From: Apus apus
Taxonomy: Eukaryota; Chordata; Aves; Apodiformes; Apodidae
NCBI RefSeq assembly: GCF_020740795.1
Contig: NC_067282.1
Span: 148,290,858-148,354,857, forward strand
Direction: 5' to 3'
Length of the DNA stretch: 64,000 nt
A program made the translations under genes and the position numbers. The notes under the pieces were generated by a model, which worked only from the letters and a program-made list of their open reading frames with translations, was not told the origin of the DNA and searched no databases. Numbering within the stretch: position 1 is the stretch's first letter; every line of letters begins with the position of its first letter. Shown here one piece after another: positions 45,716-57,300 of the stretch.

Positions 45716-48700
45716 CTAGAGAAAGAAAATGCAAGCTCATATTCAAATGCACCTTTTCTGCAACAGCACTGCTGCTAGCAGACTTGAATTGTCACAGTGT
45801 TGGAACAGCACAACAGCCACCAAAGGACTACACAAAATTCATTCCCATCTTTCAGAACAGAGCAGCTGAATTAGCGTTTGGATTTTAGCAACAGAAGGGA
45901 GAGTAGGGGACAGGATACAGTACCTGTTGATATGATGTCGTGTAGACCATAACATTCTGCTGTTGGCCATCTGTAGTTATTAAGCCTGCTGGCAACTGGT
46001 TAGCTGAAAGGAAGAGCATTGTGAGAAAGTTAGACGAGAACTGCAGGATACACAGAGCCTTGTTTGATGTGTCTGTCACCATTAAATAACCTTCAATTGT
46101 GGTCCACTTCAGGACTATGGAGCCCTTCCTCTCCTGACAGCTACCATTCTACACTGCCTATGGACAAACTTGTTTCAGAGCATTACAAGGAAACAAGTTT
46201 ATTCCCATCAAGAAACACTTGAGAAACAAAATTCAATGTCATTTTGTAGTGGATAATCCAAAACTAAGCACCTTGCTCTTCCCTTGTATATATCTGCAGC
46301 AGAACATACACAGCTGGACACTGGCAAATGGAGTGGAATTTGCCATCTGCACCACTGAAAAAGCAGTCTCCAGTATTCAATATCCCAAGAAACCTGGAGA
46401 ATCCAGAGTTTGTTTTGTTTAGACATAAGGTTAACACTTGAGCATACATTTGCATGAGGAAGTCCATGAAAATGTTGCACTGCTTTATAAACAGGATCCA
46501 TCAGGGACTCCATAATGTGGAAGCCCCAAAGAAGGTAGCAAAGATGAACAGAGACAGGCACTGACACAAAAAAAAGGCACTGCCAGAACCTGATGTTACA
46601 CTGGATGACTTCAGTGCGCCCTTCAGGACACCCACAAAAGCTCTGAATTTCACAGAGGAGAGATGAGGCCAATGAAAGTCCTTCTGAGACTTGGGAGAGA
46701 AAACACAGGGAGTGATGCCCTAAGACGAACCTTTACAGGAACATGTAAAGTTGAGCTCTGCAACATTCAGAGCAAATATGTTACAACTGCTACTGGGAAG
46801 CAAAGCAGCAAACTCTTTTTAAGTTGTAAATTAAGTCATTCTAGCAGAAGAATCTGCTAGGTGAAAAACATGGCTTCTTTCTTTCTGAAGAATGTCTGTT
46901 ACTATGTATAAGTAAGAGGATAACCCATTAAAAAATTCTCAAAACACAGTACTATCCTAACAGCGTTTATCTGAAAGCTGATGCTCTGGGGAGGGCTTTG
47001 AGGTTTCCTTGACCTGCCGTCGCCTCTCCCCGCCCCCCCCCCCCACCCCCGACATTGTAGTAACTTTCATATACTTAAGTTTCAAGTTAAAGATTCATCA
47101 AGATCACAGTGAGAAGTGGTTCTGGCAGGTCCAAAATTTTATTGCACTTTGATGTGCATGCTCCACATTCAAACACAATTTAATGCCAAGCCTCTGACCC
47201 TGGCATTAGGCTAAGACCAAGAGCCAAGGGCTATGCCACAGCAGCACCACTATTACTGCTACTCTTGCAGCAAGACCATTGTTCTGAATCGCTCTACAGC
47301 TGCCCCTATGGAGAGGAATTCCTGCAGCACTTCACACAATCAGTTATTTTATAGAAAGTTTATTTTCCTTCTACTACTACATCTCCTTTGCATCCTGCCA
47401 AGACTTAATGATCCTCTCGGGAAGGGGAGAGAGGATTCACAGATGTGAAGGGATTCCTTTTTTCTGGATTCCATTTTCTGGTGGCCACTGTACTCAGGCT
47501 AAGCGGAGCATGAGCATCCCAGAGGAGACACTTTTCATTAATTGGCCTCTTTACCCAAGCAAAACAAGATACTGGATGCAGACACAATGAGAAGTTTTCA
47601 ACTGTGTTTTCCCTCAACTCTTGAGCTGTAGCTTAAATGCTTCAAGTGCAGAGCAGAATATATACAAAATAAAGACTTTAGAACAATTTCTGTGCATTAT
47701 TTTTACAGGCTTCCAAGCTGGACAGACTGCCAACAGCTGCAATCCAGAAACTATTAGCAACATACCCAAGGTAAATAAGTTGGGCTAGTGTCTTACTACT
47801 TCTGAACCAACAGAGCTATAACATGAGTGGGTATTGATAAGACTTTACTATTTGCATGGCCTAATCTTTAACCATAAAATTAAAATATATAAAAAATAAA
47901 GCTTTCTGTAGGCCCCTTGCAATATTTAGGTCTAGTTTTTTTATTTGCAGCCAGTTTTATGAGCTTATCTTCCAGACTAGGAGAGATCCAAAAAGCCTGT
48001 ACTGTTTTATATAGCCAAAGCCATCATAGTGGAAGCATAGTATGTTTCAGACCTTGAATAGAACATATTCAGTCCTCAGGCTTCGAATTTCTGCTAGTTC
48101 AGTAGTCTACCAGTGTTTTGAAACACAATACTTATAAGATACTTCAAAAACTACATCTTGTCAGTAGGTAAGTCTAGAGCTGCTCCTCCTAATTCTTCTT
48201 TTAATCTTCAAGATTACCAGCCCATAACATTTAAAAGCCAAGTGAAGACTACATACAAGAACTCAGCATCAACAAAACCAACGCAATGTCCCCAGTGTCA
48301 GACTTTAATTCACAGTATAAGGAAGAAAAACCACAGTGAATGAATGATACTCCTTGCCCTACACCTTCTAGTTGCCAGAAGTTCTGTGCATTCTTTTGAA
48401 TATAATACTAAATGGTTTAGAATTATACGAAGATGATGTTCTGCTCTGGCTCATTTCTCAAAGACGAGCTCCTCAAGTCATCAAGTGGAGTTTATTTTAC
48501 TTTTTCCCCAACAGTCTTGAAAGTAGAACGAATGTGGCCTAAATATGTAGCTACTGGGGAAATAAAAAAAAAAAAGAAAAAAAAAAAAAGAAAAAATGTT
48601 TGCACCTTTCATTACAATCTGTGTTTAAGTGTAGAGAAAAAATACTGGCACTAATGTATACATTTAGAAATCTTCCACAGTTGACATTAACTATTACTAG

Positions 48701-51700
48701 AGCGTCATAATTTATCACTATATTACTTCATTCTGTCTATAAATTCTACTGACTGGGAAGAGTTTATATGAGCACAGGTTATCCTCCGGAAATCTCAAAT
48801 GAGAATCTCAATGGATCGGAGGTGTAACATGTGGCCAGTCCAGGATGTATACCTGAAGTAAGCATTCTGATGTCTAAAGGAAGTGCTGTTTTTAGAAAAG
48901 CCATAGTAATAATAATATAATTAATTACAAAGTACTACTTACTAAATGCTTCCTCTGTGAGCTCCTCACTTAGACCGTCTCCAGTTGTAACTGTTCCCCC
49001 AATTCCCTTTTCTCCTTTCATTGCCTGGAGAAATGGAGAAGAACAAAGGATTTGCGTTAGAGAACAGTTGGCTTGAGATTGTTTCAAGACCCCAGGAGCT
49101 CTAGCCAAGGTTTGGAACTCGCAGAAAAGTTACTGTGCAGCAGCTGGAGTTTGAAATCCAAGACCTAAAAAACTCTATGGGACTTAAGAACATGTATAGT
49201 ACAAGAATATGTAAAGGGTGGTTTTCATCTCAGCCATACTCCTCAGAAACAAACAGGATTGTGTAGTTCTAAGAAAGGCTTTCGCTTTCTGCAGAAAGTT
49301 CAAGTTCTGCAGTAATCCAGAAGGAGCAGTTAAAAGCATTCACAAGAAGTCACAGACTCTCCAAACTACTGAGAATGTGCAACATTTGCTTACCAACCAC
49401 ACACAAGTGCCATCAATATACAAGAGCTGACATTTAAAATCAAGATACTGGATTTCTCTTCCCACATGAAGGACTGCAGCCAGAAAGGATAACAGCACAG
49501 AAAGCCAAGGCTCCAGTCATCTGCTTGCAGCTTTACAAGTATGAAGTTTGATGCTCTATGCTATTACGTAAGAACACCTAAGAAAATAATATAGGTATAA
49601 GAAATATTCTCTGCACCTGTTCAATGTAGATTAAATACTAGGCTACAAAACAGAAATACTTGGCTATATATGGTAGCCTGAAGACAGAACTAGCTGGAAC
49701 AGAGGTTTAAAGCTGGTGAGCAAAACCATGCAATCCATTCAGTTAAAGTTCAATCCCATTACTCTTGCCACCATAGCATATATATCTGCAAAAATGGTCA
49801 CTTCAGAATTTCGTTAGCATAGCAGCACAGACCCACTTCAGACTCCTCCAGAAGTGCTGAAACTAGTTAGGCACTACTTGTATTTCTTATTAAAGTACAT
49901 ACAGCACTTTGACAGCATGTGCAACTGCTACGCAGAATGGGAAAAACTTGGCACACAGCAGTAGGCCAACTTTTAGATTACACCTCCTGTTACTCAGTTA
50001 TCACAGCAAATGACCTTCAGGAAAGGCGAAGCTTCAAGCGCTGTCAGCAAATTAAATATCACTAGCAAGTCTGACCCTGTTAATTGACAAACAGGTTTGC
50101 AGACCAAAAAGTCTGAAAAGCATCTCTACCTACACAATCACCAATTTAGACATACCTGCTTCATTCAGGCCAGTAAAACCAAGCAACCATACCATATTAA
50201 TTATTTAAAATAAATTAATTTGCTTTGAGACTTTTTTTCCGCCCAAGATTATTTTTAACCCTGAACAACTTCTTCATTCATGACTATGAGATCACTGAAT
50301 AAAAATGCTTTTGATTTCTTTGGTTAAATCTGGTATTCTGAGGTAAAAGAGCACCAAAGTAAAGAAGCAAGCAAGCAAGCATAATTCTCTTCTATCTCTA
50401 AATAAGAAGCAGGGGAAGAGGGGATCAGAGCAAAACACCCCAGCAGAAGCAACTTCTTTTAAAAAAAAGTTTAAATTGCTGAAAAAAAACCAAACAACAT
50501 TCAGCTAGAGAAGGGATAAAACTGCTTGGATCACATACCTAGCACATGATATGTATCAAAAGGGAGCTGAGGAATGGGCTAAAAAAATAGACTTAAAAAA
50601 ACCCACCTTGAAGCAGATAGCCTCTGATGTGAATCATAACTCCGAAATGAGAAAAAAATAACATTTCTTTTGCAGATTGAAGTCCAGACAAAAAATAGGC
50701 ATTAGGCTGCTTCCTCAGAGGATGCAGCCTAGTACAGTTCTATTGATTGAGCCCAGAGATCGAATTAAGTACTCTTTACAGGCACCTTTAAAGAACAGAA
50801 TGATTTACTACCAGCAATATATTAGAGAATTTATTCATTTGAAAGCTTTAACTACTATGAATCAGCAAATTTAATCAAAATGCTTTCTTACTCCTTTCTC
50901 TCTTTATATCCTCCGGAATGCTTTTAAACATTACATTAGTCATAGAATCATAGAACGGTTTGGGCTGAAGTGACCTTAAAGATCATCTAGTTCCAAACAC
51001 CCTCCATGGGCAGGGACACCTCCCAGTATATCAGCTTGCTCAGAGCCCCATCCAGCCTGGCTTCGAACACTTCCAGGGCATCCACAGCTTCCCTGGGCAA
51101 CCTGTTCTAGTGTCTCACCACCCTCACAGTTAAGAATTTCTTCCTAATGTCTAATCTAAATCTCTCCTCTTCAATTTAAAGCCATTCCTCCTTGTCCTAT
51201 TGCTACTTGACTTTGTAAAAAGTCCCTCCCCAGCTTTCCTGTAGGTCACCTTCAAGTACTGGAAGGCCACTATAAGGTCTCCCCAGAGTCTTCTCTTTTC
51301 CAGGCTGAACAACCCCAACTCTCTCAACCTTTCTTCATAGGAGAGGTGCTCCAGGCCTTTGATCATCTTCAAGGCCCTCCTCTGGACTTTCCACAGGTGC
51401 TCCATGTGCTTCTTATGTTGGGGGCTCCAGAACTGGACACAGTATTCCAGGTGGAGTCTCACGAGAGCTGAGTAAAGTCCCTGACAATAGTTGTGAGATA
51501 CTCTACAACTTAGCCATTGTACAATTACAAATGACAGGGAGCTAAGAATAAACACAATCAGGTTAAATAAATGAGGAAATACGGAAGTATATACCAACCT
51601 CTCTGAATTTCTGGAGGTACAACTTCAAAGGTTCAACATAGCTATCAAACCCCAAGGTAGACATGGCAAAAAGAATATCCTCTCCATTGATGGTCTTTCT

Positions 51701-52875
51701 TTTCTCTTGGTGACACCTCTCACTTGCTTCTGATGTTATAAAGCTGATGAATTCACTTACACACTCTTGCACACATTCCTTTGCGTCCTTAGCAATCTAA
51801 CAAGGAACAAATATCATAAAATAATTAATCAAGATGCAAGAAGATTAAAAAAAAAATACTAAAAAATAAGACACTTGATAATAAAGGAAATATTCCAAAA
51901 CCTGTTGACAATACCATTTAGGCAACACCTGTATGTGAAGGAACCACTGGATGTCATCACTGCTCTGTGTAAGCACAGCTGCAACATGACTAGAACCTAA
52001 GTTTTACTATTTCAAGCAGCAAGCACCAGGATCACCTGAAGTCGTAACTATGTTCTGTACAAGCTTTTACATATAGATGCACCTCAGTAGTGCTTACTTT
52101 GCTTACCTATGCCTTCCCTTTAAACCTGTGCATTCCAGTATCTTGGTCCACTTTCATCTTCCTTTTAACAGATCCAACAGTTTCAACCTCACTGCAGAAC
52201 ATTTCCAGAGATTCGGCAGTGACAAGTATTTTTGTCCTGACCAGACTCAAGGACTAAAATATATGCCTAGCAGCAAACCTCTCTAATGCTTGAATATTCT
52301 GGTATGAATTTTCCAAATGAGAATTCAAATGAAGAAACACAAGCCCTTGGCAAGAATAAGTAAGTTTGATTATGGTTTTCAGCTGGACAAAAGTAATTTA
52401 CCTGACTTAAAACAACAGCAAGCATTACTCATGATTATTTGGGAAGCTGAGGGCAGTCAACTGAAAGCATATAATAATTAAGATGGTTATTCTTCACATG
52501 AGAAGAACCCATTTGTATTTTTAAAAAACCCAAGATAATGAAGCAGTCATTAGAATCTTCACTAGTTCCTCTGATATTTTCAGACAAATAGGGTGAGATT
52601 TTTCAGAAGTACTCATCAGCCAGCAGCTTCCCTTGCAGTTTTTCACAAAAATCTCCCTGATTTTTTCAAGGCGGCTTGACATCCCATATGCTAAATTCTT
52701 GACAAAAATCCCATCTTGATCACTAGAAATTTATGACAATATGGACTAGTGAGGAGATTTTCGCAGCAAAGATATAAATGTAACACCCAGATCTCCAGAA
52801 AGCCCTGAACACTATGAAAGTACAAGCAGATGCAAATAAATTATGTCTTGCTTCTATTTGGAGTGATCTCAAAAA

Positions 52876-52907
<32 letters not shown>

Positions 52908-54359
52908 AAAAAGAAAAAAGCAAGCTTTTGCTAGAGGAAATGTTACTGGGGCAGGAATTGTATTGGAATACAATAAAGAAATGGCAAGTAACAGGAGCCC
53001 TGCAAAGGTTTAAGATAAACAGGTAGAACAGTCATATGCTTATACAATCACCAGCTCAGCAGAATGGATTAAGAAGTCTGTTCTTAGAAGTAAGAAATAA
53101 AGTAAGCTTTTCAATATCTGCCCTTATCTGCTACACAGTAAAAGACAGACTTCTTAAGTAATTTTGGCAGTTGGATATGTCAAGATTCAGGCAATGTAAG
53201 ACTCTTTTCTTCAGGATGAGGACTGAATTTTTATTTCATCTAGAATGGTTCATGTATTCCAAATTTTATGCACAAAAAGCAGATTAAATTTCATACAAGA
53301 GAACTGCATCCAAAATATTCTTACTGATGCAGCATTGTCACCAAGTCTGGCCTGTTATGACAATTGCAGAGAATACATCTTAGAAAAAGAAAGCTCTTGA
53401 AAGCCCTATGAAGAGCACTGTTCTGCATACTCTAATTACAGCAGTTACTAAAAGCTTTCAGAAACCTAAGAAAAATGGACTTTGTGTCAGTCAACTCCTG
53501 TTCAGATTTTATCTTCTTTAAGGAGGTTTTTCTCCAATAAATCATGATAATTTGGAAAAATATATTGTTCTACCACCTCAGCTTCACTCAGAGGAAGGAA
53601 TACAACTCATTAACACACTTTCTTCACCAGACAAGGGTATTACCTTTCCTGTTTGGGGTATGGCATTTTTCATTATCCTTGACACATTTGCAATTGGAAG
53701 ATATATATCTTGTTCTCTAAAACTCTCTTTTGATCCATTTGTATCTTCATGATCATTCATGCTGTCCTCTGTGTCTAATGAAATAAAGAACAGTCAACAG
53801 AAATTGTATTTGGTAGACAGCAGGCAATAATTAACTAAATTAAAAATCTTACACTGAGGAATGAAGTCCTTTAAAAGCACTGTGTATTAACATTGTAGAA
53901 ATTATTTTTAAAACAGATGTTAACACCACACTACCTTCATGGGTGTTTGATATAATCTTTATGCACAGAAATGTATGAAGCTGCTGAACACCAAGCACTT
54001 TTAATGTCACATCAAAATAAAAGCTGTTTCTAGAACATAATTTTTTTTTGTCATCACCCTGAAGGACTCAACAGCGTCAACACTGAAAAATCCAACCTCC
54101 ACCTTCAGATTGCAGAAAAAACACTGTATCCATAATGCCTCACTGTATAAAAACAATTGCAAATACTTAGCTTGACAGAAGACAGCAGAAAACCATGTAT
54201 ACATGCATACATATATATACACAGACACACAGAGAAATGCTAGTATTTACTGTTACATTTCTTACCATCGTGAGGCTGTATCACATAGTGACTACCACCA
54301 ATGTAATCTCCAGCAATTCCTAACTGAGAAGCATCCGTCGTGGAGCTATCACCATCCAT
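45683..54359 (-). CDS. NFYB: NFYB, nuclear transcription factor Y subunit beta (complete coding region, six exons)
   Basis: The histone-fold subunit that pairs with NF-YC, then recruits NF-YA to bind CCAAT boxes in promoters. Exons 54359-54266, 53774-53644, 51796-51599, 49024-48943, 46003-45924 and 45715-45683 join to 618 nt: 205 residues plus TGA. An acidic/Gln-containing N-terminus (1-50) precedes the histone fold at about 53-141: [19 protein letters not shown], then [40 protein letters not shown] and [19 protein letters not shown] Gly/Thr- and Gln-rich C-terminus ends VQQIQFS. Start: the first ATG lies directly after an acceptor (gttgtag|ATGG). The recalled human protein begins MTMDGD, two residues longer, so an upstream ATG split across exons is possible but was not found. 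Residue 63 is Ser where animals usually have Ala. Confidence 0.97.
45924..46003 (-). CDS. NFYB: NFYB coding exon 5
   Basis: 80 nt with acceptor cctttcag| and donor CAG|gtactg. It encodes [20 protein letters not shown] and YTTSYQQ. Confidence 0.96.
47028..47050. repeat. C-rich low-complexity run
   Basis: cgcccccccccccc then accccc: a C homopolymer interrupted once. Confidence 0.9.
48561..48597. repeat. A-rich tract
   Basis: Runs of A broken by single G, in an NFYB intron near coding exon 4. Confidence 0.9.
48943..49024 (-). CDS. NFYB: NFYB coding exon 4
   Basis: 82 nt with acceptor atttctccag| and donor TTTA|gtaagt. It encodes [18 protein letters not shown] and SEELTEEAF. Confidence 0.96.
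50938..51485 (-). repeat. CR1 LINE 3' portion including RT C-terminus
   Basis: The minus frame encodes [19 protein letters not shown], then [20 protein letters not shown] and [13 protein letters not shown], the C-terminal end of CR1 ORF2. It ends in the standard tail (catagaatcatagaacgg on plus). It is relatively well preserved and sits in NFYB intron 3 (between coding exons 3 and 4), in the same orientation as the gene. Confidence 0.95.
51599..51796 (-). CDS. NFYB: NFYB coding exon 3 (histone-fold core)
   Basis: 198 nt (66 codons) with acceptor ccttgttag| and donor GAG|gttggt (weak at +3 to +4). It encodes [16 protein letters not shown] through YLQKFRE, the alpha-2 and alpha-3 helices. A CR1 copy lies about 115 bp after the donor. 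Confidence 0.97.
52871..52918. repeat. A-rich tract (48 bp)
   Basis: Nearly pure A with two single G interruptions, in an NFYB intron. Confidence 0.92.
53644..53774 (-). CDS. NFYB: NFYB coding exon 2 (start of histone fold)
   Basis: 131 nt with acceptor tttcattag| and donor AAG|gtaata. It encodes [20 protein letters not shown] and [20 protein letters not shown]. The TCA codon gives Ser-63. Confidence 0.96.
54266..54359 (-). CDS. NFYB: NFYB coding exon 1
   Basis: 94 nt from ATG, with acceptor tggttgtag| and donor GATG|gtaaga. It encodes [20 protein letters not shown] and [11 protein letters not shown], near identical to the recalled vertebrate protein. Confidence 0.93.
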
Positions 54360-57300
54360 CTACAACCAGAAGAATGAAACCTTTCAGGTATGTTTGTTAT
54401 ACTGAAAGTGCAACTACTGATGAAAAACAGAACTTTAATCACTTTAGAAGTATGAGACTAATTTATACAAAGTATAAATATTTTACCATTTGAGTATACT
54501 CTCTCTCATTAATGAGCTTTACTGACAGTAAAAATAATGAAATTCTTGTGAAACCTCCCCAAAAATTAAATCAGAGGCACAATAGCTCTGCATCCTCATA
54601 CTCCTTGAGGCATCAGTCACTCCTAGTGTCACGTCTGTACCACCTCTCTTCTCTGGGCATCCTTCAGCTCCTCTCTGAATACATCTCTTGGAAGTTGGTA
54701 CCTCTTTAGTGAGGACTTGCCACAGGTAAACAGCAACCCAACATACCACTGCCTTTTGCATCCAGATTTTGCCACCATACACAACACCCAGCTATACATG
54801 CATCCTTGCAACATCCAATGCTTCAGCCCATGTAACCTACATTACCCCATTACGTGCTGCCTTTTTACAGGAATAAAGAATTTCCTTAAACACTATCATC
54901 AGGTGCTCAGTAGAAAGCTTACACTTACATGAAATAATGGCAGACAACAGTTACACTTTCAAAGGTGCTATTTTAGCAGTGCCAAATCTAAGTTTGAATT
55001 CAAGTCTCACAATCTTGACTTTTTTCCCATTGCAAATGTCTTGAAAATTATTATATTAAAAAAAACCACAACTTTTGCAGAACATTTAGCTCCGATTCCT
55101 TCAAAATGCCTTTTTTTTTTTTCATGTAAGGTGATACTTTTGCAGTCATGTGCTTTAATAATGCTTCTTTTGCAGCAAGGAAACAATAAAAAAATTATGG
55201 AGGGAGGAGGGGATCCCAGCACATGCAAACTCTTGCAACACTGGCATCCAAATCCAAAGGTATTTTTTAACACATTTAGACACATAGTGCCTGATTCACC
55301 TTTGCCCCAAATTTTCCTCACTATTTGCAACATCAAACAGCTCTGTTAGCATTTGCTTATTGACCTGTTGGGCAGAAAAATTACCTCTTCCATTCCCATT
55401 CTACACTTCATGCAATTGTTCCTCTGGACCAGCACTTCCCATCCTTCCCCCTTCCCACCCCAGCCGTTTCTGACCCAAGCAGCCAGCCTCACTAACAAGG
55501 TACACACAGCCCAACAGAAGGTAGAACCCAGCTCGATTCACTCGCTGACCTACACCAGCTAAGTCTTTGGAGAACAACCTCTGCCCCAAAGTGTCGCGTG
55601 GTCATTGCCCATGAGACCATGCAGCCCCCTTCTTTCCAGAACCATTAATCTGAAGAGGCAGAGAGAGGGAGGGAGAAGCAACCATACGCTATTTTTATAC
55701 CTACCCAGAAATATGAGCAACTGAACCTCTCTCTAATCTGCACTTCGCCTGTGGTCACAGGGCTGGGTTTTCCTTTCAAACTTTTAGGCAACATCCGGTG
55801 CTACGCTTGGCCACAGATGCACACGTAACCAGGGCACTGCCTGCATTCAAGGCACTACTACAAACAGCTGGAATTAGCCTTAGGAGCTGTTTAAGAGAAA
55901 AAAAAAACTTTTCCACCTCTTAATCGTACAGAACGTTACACACAGAGCTTTTTTTAAAGCACTGCTGGTCCCTTTTGATGGGCTTTTGTAAAACAGTTTC
56001 ACTTCTTACGCAGCAGCTCTGCCCAAAGAGTAGCATTTTAAGCATTAGCCTTCCATGTGCCAACTCACATAAATTTGCTTTGTCTGCATTTTTCAGACTC
56101 TTTGTTGGGAGATTTAACACTGCTTTTCAATTTTCCAAAGGGTCTGCAGCTTGCTTACTCAGCTTGCTGTAATGACAATGCAAGGATATCACCATCTAGC
56201 ACGTAAAGATCACCAAAACTGACATCACCCGTCATTAAGAGAATTGTGTCTCACTTTTCCTTCTGCTATTTGAAGCAACTGATGCTCTGCAGTCTGGTAA
56301 ATCCCAAAAGCTACCTCCAAAATTAAGTTAGGATTTTTTGGCAATCTTGTTCTTAGTTTCAGCTCTCTCATGCCTACTGGAATTTAACTCAGAATTAGGG
56401 TCTCCACAAACTTTAAGCATTTACTCAGCCTCAGTACTATTTTAAATGCCCGATGTATCTTCCCCTCTCCTTGTTCAATCTTCTATGAAACATATCTTTC
56501 AAAATGTTTCCTTCTTTCAGAATTGCAATATTATTCAAATTTCTGAAGTGATGTTTTAATTCAGTTGCTTCTGCTCACCCATCCTGCAGGCTACCCTAGC
56601 TCAATCTTTATTGCCAAGACCCAGTAGTATTATTTAAGAAAGCATCTTGCTTTCATTAGCCCAGCAACACCTTCAAATTACAATTACTACTTGAATCTCT
56701 TTTAAATCTCTGCTGCACCTGTAGACAGTTTTGGCCACATTGAACGAATGCATCCTCCAGGTACCATCTCTGCTTTTATTCTTTTCTGTGTGCACACTTC
56801 CATATCTACTTACACTATGTATTACTTCACAATTAGTGAGAATTTGAGTGGAAGCTTATAAATATTATTAATCCAAAACAGTGATTAGCAAAATTGACAG
56901 GAAAAGGCTTGCAAATGAAAAAGGCAGATCTGTCTCAGATAAAGAAAATGGGCACTGGCAGCTTAACATCAGCTGAAACAAGTTCTGTGAGTATTACTTT
57001 AAGAAAGGTTTTTAGCTGCCAGGATGACCTTGGGACAGGGTATTAGGGTCAGTGTAACACCCTTCTGCATAACACTTAGCATAACCAGGTCCTAATCCAG
57101 GATCACAGGATAATTCAGGTTCGAAGAGGCCTTGGGAGGTCTGTAGTCCAACCCCTGCTCACAGCAGGGTCAGCTCCAAGCTCAGATAAGGTCACCCAGG
57201 GCTTTATCCAGACATATCTTGAAGATCTTCATGGACAGAGCATGCCCAGACACTGGGAGCCCTTCCACTGCTTGGCCGATCTCACGGCAAGACAACAAGA

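Larger units (their letters stand above)
46004..54265 (-). other. NFYB introns between coding exons (summary)
   Basis: Mostly plain AT-rich intron. It contains a C run (47028-47050), A-rich tracts (48561-48597, 52871-52918) and one CR1 copy. The 154-codon minus frame at 46208-46672 has no family resemblance. Confidence 0.75.

Noticed and set aside
46208-46672. 154-codon minus frame in an NFYB intron
   Set aside because: Cys/Trp-rich random-looking sequence without family resemblance or splice support.
51151-51597. 148-codon minus frame with reverse-transcriptase-like sequence
   Set aside because: Its C-terminal part is CR1 ORF2; the N-terminal part is simply intron after NFYB coding exon 3. 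It is not an intact retroelement gene.
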